Part shown: positions 57,291-64,000 of the stretch, in pieces
Layout of the letters: every line of letters starts with the position of its first letter
How positions within the stretch are numbered: position 1 is the first letter of the stretch
Assembly (NCBI RefSeq): GCF_039822265.1
Contig: NZ_JBAJEX010000003.1
Span: 62,001 to 126,000 of the forward strand
Direction: 5' to 3'
From: Thiobacter sp. AK1
GTDB taxonomy: Bacteria; Pseudomonadota; Gammaproteobacteria; Burkholderiales; Thiobacteraceae
DNA length: 64,000 nt
Program-made: the position numbers and the translations under genes
Notes under the pieces: model-generated
Seen by the model: the letters and a program-made list of their open reading frames with translations, nothing else
What the model was told of the DNA's origin: nothing
Database searches by the model: none

Positions 57291-58997
57291 GTGTCCGAAC
57301 AACGCCGCAAGCTCCGTCTCGGTGACCTGCTATTGCAGCAGGGCCTAATCACCCAGGACCAACTGCGCATCGCTCTCAAGGAGCAGGAAAAAAGCCAATT
57401 GCCCCTGGGCCGGCAACTGGTGGCGTTGGGCTTTGTCACCGAAGCGGTGATCCGGGACACCGTGGCCCACACCATCGGCCAGGAGAGCGTGGATCTCGCC
57501 ACCGTGGTGGCCGATCTGGAGGCCCTCAAGCTGGTGCCGGAAGAATTCGCGCGCCGGCACAACCTGCTGCCGCTGGCCTTCGATGCCGACAAGCGCCTGC
57601 TGGTGGTGGCGGTAGGCGACATCTTCAACGTCATGGCCCTGGACCAGCTGCGCGCCCTGGTGGGGCCGCAGGTGGAGATCAAGCCCCTCTTGGCGGGGCT
57701 TGCCCAGCTTTCGGAATACATCGACCTGTTCTATGGCTATGAGCTCTCGGTGGATGGCATCCTGCGCGAAATCGAGACCGGCGAGGTGGACTATGCCAGC
57801 CTGCTCACCGCCAGCGGAGAGATGGAATACACCCAGCCGGTGGTGCGCCTGGTGGGCAGCTTGCTGGCAGATGCTGTCAAGCGTGGAGCCTCCGACATCC
57901 ACTTCGAGCCGGAATTCGCCTTCCTGCGCATTCGCTACCGCATCGACGGCGTGCTGGAACAGATCCGAAGCCTGCACAAGACCTATTGGCCGTCCATCGC
58001 AGTGCGGCTCAAGGTGATGAGCGGCATCAACATTGCCGAGACCCGCGCCGCCCAAGATGGGCGCTTCTCTCTCAACCTCAATGGCCGGCCCATCGATTTC
58101 CGCGTCTCCACCCAGCCCACCATCTGGGGTGAGAACATCGTGTTGCGCATCCTGGACCGCGAGCGGTCCATCATCCCGCTGGAAGCCATGGGCTTGCCGC
58201 CTGCCACGCTGGCAACCCTGCAGCGCATGATGGCGCGGCCCGAGGGCATTCTCATCGTCACCGGCCCTACCGGCTCCGGCAAGACCACCACGCTCTATTC
58301 CCTGCTCGCCCATATCAACGACGAGACCATCAACATCATGACGCTCGAGGACCCGGTGGAATATCCAGTCACCCTCATGCGCCAGACCTCGGTCAACGAA
58401 ACAGTGAAGATGGACTTCGTCAACGGCATCCGTTCCATCATGCGCCAGGACCCGGACGTGATTCTGGTGGGGGAGGTGCGCGACCGGGAGACGGCAGAAA
58501 TGGCCTTCCGCGCCGCCATGACCGGGCATCAGGTGTTCACCACCCTGCACACCAACTCTGCCCTGGGCGCTTTTCCGCGGCTCATGGACATTGGCATCTC
58601 ACCGGAGATCATGGCCGGCAACATCATCGGTGTCATCGCCCAGCGCTTGGTGCGCCTGCTCTGCCCCCACTGCAAGGCGCCGTACGCCCCCACCCAGGAG
58701 GAATGCGCGCTGTTGGGTGAGGCAGCGAAGGACAGCGTGATCTATGGACCGGTGGGCTGCCCCCACTGCCGTTACAAGGGCTACAAGGGGCGCATGGCGC
58801 TCATGGAATTGTTGTACATGGACAACGAGCTGGATGAGCTAGTGGCCATGCGCGCCCCCCTGCATGAGCTGCGCGCCGCAGCGCTTGGCAAGGGCTTCCG
58901 GCCGCTGGCCGAGGACGGCATCCGCCGCGTGCTGGAAGGCAAGACCAGCCTGAACGAAGTGGCGCGCGTGGTGGACCTCACCGGCCGCCTACGCTAG
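57291..58997 (+). CDS. mshE: MshE/PilB-type pilus assembly ATPase
   Basis: This 568-residue ATPase has an N-terminal GspE-II/MshEN domain (RKLRLGDLLLQQGLITQDQLRIAL), a middle domain with ASDIHFEP, Walker A GPTGSGKT near residue 325, an Asp box with MTLEDPVEYP and a His box with TGHQVFTTLHTN. A CPHC...CPHC zinc element follows near residues 457 and 490. It powers pilus polymerisation. MshEN domains of characterised homologues bind cyclic di-GMP. The start is GTG at 57291. Confidence 0.92.
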   Translation: MSEQRRKLRLGDLLLQQGLITQDQLRIALKEQEKSQLPLGRQLVALGFVTEAVIRDTVAHTIGQESVDLATVVADLEALKLVPEEFARRHNLLPLAFDADKRLLVVAVGDIFNVMALDQLRALVGPQVEIKPLLAGLAQLSEYIDLFYGYELSVDGILREIETGEVDYASLLTASGEMEYTQPVVRLVGSLLADAVKRGASDIHFEPEFAFLRIRYRIDGVLEQIRSLHKTYWPSIAVRLKVMSGINIAETRAAQDGRFSLNLNGRPIDFRVSTQPTIWGENIVLRILDRERSIIPLEAMGLPPATLATLQRMMARPEGILIVTGPTGSGKTTTLYSLLAHINDETINIMTLEDPVEYPVTLMRQTSVNETVKMDFVNGIRSIMRQDPDVILVGEVRDRETAEMAFRAAMTGHQVFTTLHTNSALGAFPRLMDIGISPEIMAGNIIGVIAQRLVRLLCPHCKAPYAPTQEECALLGEAAKDSVIYGPVGCPHCRYKGYKGRMALMELLYMDNELDELVAMRAPLHELRAAALGKGFRPLAEDGIRRVLEGKTSLNEVARVVDLTGRLR

Positions 58998-59009
58998 TCT
59001 GTTGCCGCG

Positions 59010-60212
59010 ATGCCCGCTTTCCAGTATTCCGCCGTGGATCGCGATGGACGCCGCTTGCGCGGACGCATGGACGCCGCCAACGAAGCCGACCTGGAACAGC
59101 GCTTGAAGCGCATGGGGCTGGATCTCATCACCTGCCGGGTGCAGACCGACGCGGCTCCCCTGTTCGGCCGTCCGGTGTCGCGCCGGGACTTGATCAACTT
59201 TTGCTTCCAACTGGAACAGATCACCCGCAGCGGAATCCCTCTTTTGGACGGCGTCGCCGACCTCGCCGCCACCCTGGACAATCCGCGCTTCCGGGAAGTG
59301 GTGGCGGCGGTGCACGAGGACATGGTGGGCGGGCGCATGCTGTCCGACGCGCTCGCCAATCATCCTACGGTGTTCGATGCGCTCTTCGTCAGCCTGATCC
59401 GCGCCGGCGAGCAGACCGGCAATCTGCCGGAGGTGTTGGCCAATCTGGCGGCGACCCTCAAGTGGCGGGACGAACTCGCGGCCCAGACCAAGCGCCTGCT
59501 CATCTATCCCACCGCGGTGCTGATCGTGGTGGGCGCGGTGATTGTGTTCTTGATGCTGTATCTGGTGCCGGAGCTCACCACCTTCCTGCGCACCATGCGC
59601 CAAGAACTTCCCTGGCAAACTCGCGCCCTCATCGCCATCTCCGATTTCGTGGGGCGCTACTGGCTCCTGCTTTTCCTGCTGCTTGTGACAAGCCTGGGCC
59701 TTCTGCTGCTGGCATCGAAACGCGGTGGCAACGCGCGACTCACCTGGGACTATCTCAAGCTGAACCTGCCGCTCATCGGCCCCATTCTGCAGAAGATCCT
59801 GCTGGCGCGCTTCGCCAACTTCTTCGCACTGCTTTACGGGTCGGGCATCACGGTGTTGGATGCGCTGGCCGCCTGCGAAGGCATCGTCGCCAACCGCTAT
59901 GTGGCTGACGGCCTGCGCCGCGCGGCGCAGCAGATCGCGGGTGGCGAAAGCATCACCGAGAGTTTTCGCAACACTGGTCTATTTCCACCGCTGGTGCTGC
60001 GCATGATCCGCGTGGGCGAGACCACCGGCGCCTTGGACGCGGCTCTGATGAACGTCACCTACTTTTACAACCGGGACGTGCGCGAATCAGTGGAACGGGC
60101 CCTCAAGCTGCTGGAGCCGGCGCTGACCGTCTTGTTGGGTCTCATCCTCGCGGCCATCCTGTTTGCGGTCCTCGCCCCGGTCTATGATATTTTGGGCACG
60201 GTCAAGCTATGA
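59010..60212 (+). CDS. mshG: MshG/GspF-type inner-membrane platform protein
   Basis: This 400-residue protein has two GspF-type repeats with FCFQLEQITRSGIPLLDGV and FANFFALLYGSGITVLDAL, each followed by membrane helices (about 170-190, 215-235 and 370-390). It is the platform for the assembly ATPase. It lies 12 bases after mshE. Confidence 0.92.
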   Translation: MPAFQYSAVDRDGRRLRGRMDAANEADLEQRLKRMGLDLITCRVQTDAAPLFGRPVSRRDLINFCFQLEQITRSGIPLLDGVADLAATLDNPRFREVVAAVHEDMVGGRMLSDALANHPTVFDALFVSLIRAGEQTGNLPEVLANLAATLKWRDELAAQTKRLLIYPTAVLIVVGAVIVFLMLYLVPELTTFLRTMRQELPWQTRALIAISDFVGRYWLLLFLLLVTSLGLLLLASKRGGNARLTWDYLKLNLPLIGPILQKILLARFANFFALLYGSGITVLDALAACEGIVANRYVADGLRRAAQQIAGGESITESFRNTGLFPPLVLRMIRVGETTGALDAALMNVTYFYNRDVRESVERALKLLEPALTVLLGLILAAILFAVLAPVYDILGTVKL

Positions 60213-60239
60213 GCGCGCCGCGCCGACCGCCAGCCGCCG

Positions 60240-61721
60240 ATGCCCGCTAGAATCCTGCTCAATCTCTCCGCTCCCCGTGTCACTTGGGGCGTGTTCCATG
60301 CCGGACGGCTGGGACAGGTGACCAGCCTGCCAAACGATGGCAGCGCACAGGCCCCTTTCCTCGAGCTGCTCGCCGCCCATCCCCGGCGGCCCGTGTATGT
60401 CATGCTGGACGTGGTAGAAGAGGACTTCCGCGTGGAGACCTTGCCCCATGCCTGGGGCCGCGCCCGGCGCGAGATGGTAGAGCGCAAGCTCGCCCAATAT
60501 TTCCGCACCACGCCTTACCGCGCCGCTTGCCTCCAGGGCCGCGTGGCGGGGCGGCGCCGGGATGATCAGTATTTGTTCATGGCCCTCACCAGCCAAGACT
60601 TGCTCCGCCCCTGGCTTGCGCGCCTCGCGGCGCAGAACGCGCCCCTGGCCGGCATCTATCTGTTGCCTTCGGTGAGCACGGCCTTGGTAGCGCGCCTCGA
60701 TGGTGCCGGCGCACGGCTACTGGTCTCGCGGCAAAGCGGCGGTCTGCGCCAGAGCCTGTTCGTGGACGGCCATTTGCGCATCAGCCGTCTCACCCCGCTG
60801 GAGGATGCCTCCGCCGCCGCGCTAGAAGGCGTGTTGCCGGAAGAGATGGAAAAGAGCCGACTGTTTTTCTACAACACGCGGCTGCTTGCGCGCGATGCGC
60901 CTTTACTCGCCTGGGTGCTCGATCCCACAGGTGAGCTGGCCGCCGCGTGCCGCCAGGTGCCCACCGAACCCGGCTTCCGCTGCGAGCCGGTGGGGGCCGA
61001 GCGTCTCGCCCGCGCCATGGGTCTGCCCACCCACCGCCTGCCCCACGACATGGATGCCCTGATGCTGTGCCTGCTCGGACGTCACGTCCCGGCCTGCAAT
61101 CTGGCCCAGCCTCAGCAGGTGCGCGGTTTCGTGGAGCAGCGCCTGCGCCGCGTCGCCTATGGCCTCGCCGCCAGCATCGCTTGCCTGGGCGTGGCGTACG
61201 CCGGCGGAAGCTTCTACCAGAGTCAAAATCTGCGCCAACAGGCCGCGTTGGCGCGCGCCGAGGCCAACCAGGTTCGAGCCCGCTATGAGGACGTCACGCG
61301 CACCTTCCCCGCCGCGCCGGCCACTGCCGGGCAGATGCGCGCCGCAGTGGAGACAGTGGCCATGCTCAACGCCCAGCGCCGCACGCCCGAGGCGGCGCTA
61401 CGCCTGGTGGGAGGCGTGCTGCCCGCCTTTCCACAGGTTAAGCTGGTGCGCTTTGCCTGGAATGCCGAGACAGGGACCGCGGAACAGATCGAGCTCAGCG
61501 CCGAAATTCACCCCTTCGATGGCGATTACCGCGTTGCGCTGGCGCTCATCCAGCGACTGGCCGATAGTCTGCGCGCCCAGGCCGGCGTGAAGGAGGTGAA
61601 CGTGGTCGAGCTACCGGTCAACCTGGATCCCAAGACGCCCCTATCCGGCAACAGCGCCGAGATACCAGCCAGCGCGAGCGCCCCATTCAGGCTGGCGCTG
61701 CGCCTGGAGCGCGCGCCATGA
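60240..61721 (+). CDS. mshI: MshI-like pilus biogenesis protein
   Basis: This 493-residue protein has a PilM/GspL-like N-terminal cytosolic part (MPARILLNLSAPRVTWGVF, then LEDASAAALEGVLPEEMEKSRLFFYNTR), one membrane helix (about 310-326) and a periplasmic PilN-like part with a coiled-coil. It would correspond to the fused or PilM/PilN-like component of the MSHA system. Support comes from layout and context more than from motifs. Confidence 0.7.
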   Translation: MPARILLNLSAPRVTWGVFHAGRLGQVTSLPNDGSAQAPFLELLAAHPRRPVYVMLDVVEEDFRVETLPHAWGRARREMVERKLAQYFRTTPYRAACLQGRVAGRRRDDQYLFMALTSQDLLRPWLARLAAQNAPLAGIYLLPSVSTALVARLDGAGARLLVSRQSGGLRQSLFVDGHLRISRLTPLEDASAAALEGVLPEEMEKSRLFFYNTRLLARDAPLLAWVLDPTGELAAACRQVPTEPGFRCEPVGAERLARAMGLPTHRLPHDMDALMLCLLGRHVPACNLAQPQQVRGFVEQRLRRVAYGLAASIACLGVAYAGGSFYQSQNLRQQAALARAEANQVRARYEDVTRTFPAAPATAGQMRAAVETVAMLNAQRRTPEAALRLVGGVLPAFPQVKLVRFAWNAETGTAEQIELSAEIHPFDGDYRVALALIQRLADSLRAQAGVKEVNVVELPVNLDPKTPLSGNSAEIPASASAPFRLALRLERAP

Positions 61722-62320
61722 ATGCCGGCGCCTGGCTCGCAAAGTGGCTTTTTCCGCTGGCAGCGCTTGGCGCGGCTAGCGTCTTCGCGGCATGGCTCTT
61801 CAGCGTGAGTTTGGCCGCCGTGGGCGAGGCCCGGCGCGTTTTGGAGCAAGAGCAAAGCCGTTTGGCGGCGGCCCGTGCCCGCCTCAATCAGGTGGACGAA
61901 GAACGCCGCGCCCTGGAGCGCTATGCGCCGGCCTACCGGGCGCTGCTCGCGGCCGGCATCGTCGGCCCGGAGCAGCGTGTGAATTGGATCGATGCCGTGC
62001 GGGCGGCAAGCCAAAGTCTGCGCGGCTTCGCCGTGGATTATCGGCTAGCGGCCCAGCAACCGGCCCGCCTTTTGGCCGCGCCGGCGGGCGTGGTGGTGCA
62101 TGAAAGCCTGATGGAACTCAACCTCAAGCTGCTGCACGAAGGCGACCTGCTCGCCTTCCTCTCGGCCCTGGACAACCAGCACGCGGGCCTGGCGCTCCCC
62201 CGCTCCTGCACCATCCAGCGGCTCGCAAGTGGCCCGTTCAGCGCCCGCTTCGAGCCCAAGCTCGTCGCCGAGTGCAGCCTGGTCTGGATCACCTTGAGCC
62301 CGGTGGAGCGCCAACCATGA
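61718..62320 (+). CDS. mshJ: MshJ/PilO-like pilus biogenesis protein
   Basis: This 200-residue protein has one N-terminal membrane helix (about 9-28), a coiled-coil (VGEARRVLEQEQSRLAAARARL) and a compact periplasmic domain, the PilO/GspM/MshJ pattern. It overlaps mshI and the next gene by four bases each. Confidence 0.68.
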   Translation: MNAGAWLAKWLFPLAALGAASVFAAWLFSVSLAAVGEARRVLEQEQSRLAAARARLNQVDEERRALERYAPAYRALLAAGIVGPEQRVNWIDAVRAASQSLRGFAVDYRLAAQQPARLLAAPAGVVVHESLMELNLKLLHEGDLLAFLSALDNQHAGLALPRSCTIQRLASGPFSARFEPKLVAECSLVWITLSPVERQP

Positions 62321-62802
62321 AGCGCCTCGCCCTGCTGGCGCTGGCCGTCTTCCTCGCGCCTGCGTGGGCAGACGATCTGGGACGCCTCTTTTTCACGCCC
62401 GATGAGCGCGCCCTCCTGGATTTGGCGCGGCGTACCCAGGCGACAGCAGGGGCGGGTCAGGACCCAGGCGTAGGCATCACCCTCAATGGCGTGGTCATCC
62501 GCAGCGACGGCCGACAGACGGTGTGGATAAACGGTCGCCCCCAGGCGAATGCCCGTGCGCGCGCCCCCGGCACCGCCTTCATTCCCCTCGATGGCAAACA
62601 GGTGCGGCTGCGGGTCGGACAGACCCTGGACCCCCTCACCGGCCAGGTGCGGGAAGGCACGCCCCGTGCCGCAGCCCCGGCGGCGAGCGACGCCCCACCG
62701 GTGGCCCCGCCCAAGGGCGCAACTAAGCCCCGCCACCGCGGCGAAACCACGGCCACTTCCAACCCCGAGAATCATGAAGCCAGCGACTGGGCGTCGCCGT
62801 GA
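62317..62802 (+). CDS. mshK: MshK/PilP-like periplasmic protein
   Basis: This 161-residue exported protein has a signal peptide (RLALLALAVFLAPAWA) and a small domain with LFFTPDERALLD, ITLNGVVIRSDGRQTVWINGRP and VRLRVGQTLDP, a beta pattern like PilP/GspC/MshK. The tail is Pro/Ala-rich and disordered. It overlaps mshJ by four bases and the next gene by 29 bases. Confidence 0.7.
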   Translation: MKRLALLALAVFLAPAWADDLGRLFFTPDERALLDLARRTQATAGAGQDPGVGITLNGVVIRSDGRQTVWINGRPQANARARAPGTAFIPLDGKQVRLRVGQTLDPLTGQVREGTPRAAAPAASDAPPVAPPKGATKPRHRGETTATSNPENHEASDWASP

Positions 62803-63664
62803 CACGGGTGAACAGGGCGCCGCCTTGTTCCTGGTGCTCCTCCTGCTGCTGGTGGGAGGCGGCCTCGTCTTCGTCAGTCGGATCAAAAGTGCCCAGGTGG
62901 AGTTGGAAGCGCAGCGCAAAACCAGCGCGGCCCTCGCCGTGGCCAAGCAGGCCCTGTTGGGTTACGCCGTGCTGGATCCCGGAAGCGCAAAGCTCAACCC
63001 GGGCCGTCTGCCCTGTCCGGACCAGGACAACGATGGCAATGCCCAAGGGGCAGCCTGTGCCACCCCCTATGTGGGGTGGTTTCCCTGGCGCACCCTGGAC
63101 ACAGGCGACCTCCGCGACGGCACTGGGCAACGCCTCTGGCTCCTGGTGGATGGCGCCTTCCGCAGCGGCGGTGGGCCGCTCAACACCAACACACAACCCA
63201 GCCTCACCCTGGATGGGCAGCCGGTGGTGGCCGTGCTATTCGCCCCGGGGCCCGTGCTTGACCGCCTCGGCCAGGTGCGGCCAGGCAGCGGGCCATTCTC
63301 GGCACCCAGCGCCTACCCCAACTACCTGGAAGGCGTCACCCGAAGCCCGCCGGCCGTCCACACCGCGCCCTCCTCCGACACCTACAACGACAGCGTGCTC
63401 GCCCTCACGCCCCAGACCCTCTTCACCCTCGTGACCCAGCGCATGGCGCGGGAACTCGCCGCAGTCAACCCCCCGCCCTACAGCGCAACCACCGTCGCCG
63501 ACCTGAACAAACCCTCGCTTTGGATTGCCAACCAGTGGGATGACGCCCTCGATCCCAGCTCCACCGTCAGCCCCACCGCCATCACCCTCAAGTTCAGAAA
63601 CTGCGCCATCGTCTACACCATCACGGGCAAAGACGCGGTGACCCGCGACCGACCGTCCTGCTAA
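62774..63664 (+). CDS. Prepilin-like protein lacking the +5 glutamate
   Basis: This 296-residue protein starts at ATG 62774 with a positively charged leader (KPATGRRRDTGEQG) and a hydrophobic helix AALFLVLLLLLVGGGLVF. The cut would fall at Gly15; position +5 is Leu, not Glu, as in GspK-like tip pseudopilins. The mature part has GRLPCPDQDNDGN, a cysteine in AACAT, then VGWFPWRTL, and DLRDGTGQRLW, a pattern I associate with betaproteobacterial prepilin-type proteins. It overlaps the mshK-like gene by 29 bases and may be a minor pilin. Confidence 0.68.
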   Translation: MKPATGRRRDTGEQGAALFLVLLLLLVGGGLVFVSRIKSAQVELEAQRKTSAALAVAKQALLGYAVLDPGSAKLNPGRLPCPDQDNDGNAQGAACATPYVGWFPWRTLDTGDLRDGTGQRLWLLVDGAFRSGGGPLNTNTQPSLTLDGQPVVAVLFAPGPVLDRLGQVRPGSGPFSAPSAYPNYLEGVTRSPPAVHTAPSSDTYNDSVLALTPQTLFTLVTQRMARELAAVNPPPYSATTVADLNKPSLWIANQWDDALDPSSTVSPTAITLKFRNCAIVYTITGKDAVTRDRPSC

Positions 63665-63713
63665 GCCCAGCGATCCCAGCACCCCGCAGGGCAGCCCATC
63701 CGTAGGCCGCGTT

Positions 63714-63730
63714 TGTCGGAAAAATTTACA
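63714..63730. promoter_or_regulatory. Candidate activator palindrome
   Basis: TGTCGGAAAAATTTACA is an imperfect inverted repeat (TGT...ACA around AAATTT). It lies 65-80 bases upstream of the sigma-54 promoter, where an enhancer-binding site for an NtrC-type activator is expected. Assignment to the regulator at 51659 is inference. Confidence 0.4.
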
Positions 63731-63762
63731 CTTGCAGCCGAGGCAGTTGGGCCCGCTCGATG

Positions 63763-63775
63763 CAACAGATTGATT
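63763..63775 (-). promoter_or_regulatory. IHF-type site
   Basis: On the minus strand AATCAATCTGTTG matches the IHF consensus WATCAANNNNTTR at every fixed position. It sits between the upstream palindrome and the sigma-54 promoter, the usual place for IHF-induced looping. Confidence 0.55.
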
Positions 63776-63794
63776 AAAAGAGACAATCACGCAG

Positions 63795-63811
63795 TTGGCA
63801 CGGATGGTGCT
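63795..63811 (+). promoter_or_regulatory. Sigma-54 (-24/-12) promoter
   Basis: TTGGCACGGATGGTGCT matches the sigma-54 consensus YTGGCACGRNNNTTGCW with one mismatch (G for the first T of TTGC). GG at 63797-63798 and GC at 63809-63810 are separated by the required ten bases. The transcription start would lie near 63822, about 70 bases before the ATG of the next gene. Confidence 0.75.
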
Positions 63812-63890
63812 TAGCGATGGCTGCAGGAACCCATTCGGCCCGTCTCCAATGCAAGGGGCGGGTAACACTGAAGTTGATCAGGAGGTAACC

Positions 63891-64000
63891 ATGAATATCG
63901 GACTAAAGCCTTCGTCGTGGACAAGGCGGCTTAACCTAATTGGCGTGATGGTTGGTTTGGGATGGGCAGGCGCTTCGTTGGCTGCCCCCCTTCCTGCGGG
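63891..64000 (+). CDS. Exported protein, 5' end only
   Basis: Only 36 complete codons are visible before the right edge. They encode a positively charged start (KPSSWTRRLN), a hydrophobic stretch (LIGVMVGLGWAGASLA) and a likely signal-peptidase site near ASLAA. A near-perfect Shine-Dalgarno, AGGAGG, lies five bases before the ATG. The sigma-54 promoter and IHF site just upstream suggest a strongly regulated, abundant secreted product. Whether it is a pilin partner, a PEP-CTERM protein or unrelated cannot be told from this fragment. Confidence 0.7.
   Translation, partial: MNIGLKPSSWTRRLNLIGVMVGLGWAGASLAAPLPA

Noticed and set aside
57345-58550. 401-codon minus-strand open frame opposite mshE
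   Set aside because: Shadow of mshE; no domain or ribosome site.

Overview
The window is a high-GC, gene-dense bacterial chromosome segment with no rRNA, tRNA, insertion sequence, integrase or CRISPR array that I can see. The gene sets point to a betaproteobacterium: lptM-lysA next to cyaY, argH-algZ-algR-hemCDXY, aroQ-accB-accC-prmA, and a long mla-ibaG-murA-his-hinT-tat supercluster. I cannot name the species. No stretch longer than 300 bases lacks a gene; the largest gaps are 9812-10015, 14156-14355, 18944-19177 and 63665-63890.

Layout. 1-1963: the 5' part of lysA running off the left edge, a tiny LptM lipoprotein, frataxin CyaY, and a MarR-type regulator with a C-terminal cysteine cluster. 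1968-9811 (minus): eight close or overlapping genes, cbpA-cbpM-htpX-like-ftsH-trxC-kefB-like-psiE-like-htrA, divergent from hsp20 and a cysteine-free DsrC/TusE relative (10016-10924). This set closely matches the gene content of the mobile locus of heat resistance (LHR/TLQC), but without ClpK/ClpG, YfdX or HdeD. 10928-18943: argH, the AlgZ/AlgR-type two-component pair, a periplasmic thioredoxin-like protein and the heme genes hemC-D-X-Y. 19178-24851: an iron-sulfur flavoreductase, an SDR, FxsA, CutA, a DsbD with a duplicated periplasmic alpha domain, and a TlpA-like thioredoxin. 24933-29221: aroQ, accB, accC, prmA and a zinc-ribbon membrane protein.

29338-48853 (minus): mlaF-E-D-C-B, a YadGH-type ABC exporter, ibaG, murA, hisG-D-C-B-H-A-F-I-E, hinT, tatABC and a DUF255 protein. 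One plus-strand LtaS/MdoB-type membrane phosphotransferase (40020-41987) interrupts this run between murA and hisG. 48924-51561 (plus): a translationally coupled luciferase-like oxidoreductase, SDR and orphan ABC ATPase. 51659-63664 (plus): a sigma-54-dependent response regulator followed by an MSHA-type pilus assembly set (MshM, L, N, E, G, I, J, K-like) and a prepilin-like protein. 63665-64000: an intergenic region with a near-consensus sigma-54 promoter, a consensus IHF site and an upstream palindrome, leading into a secreted protein cut off by the right edge.

How the parts fit. The left third combines cytosolic, membrane and periplasmic protein quality control with potassium/redox homeostasis. 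The middle is conserved housekeeping: heme, fatty acid, histidine, peptidoglycan, outer-membrane lipid asymmetry and Tat export. The right end is a regulated surface-appendage region, where the response regulator at 51659 is a plausible activator of the sigma-54 promoter near 63800.
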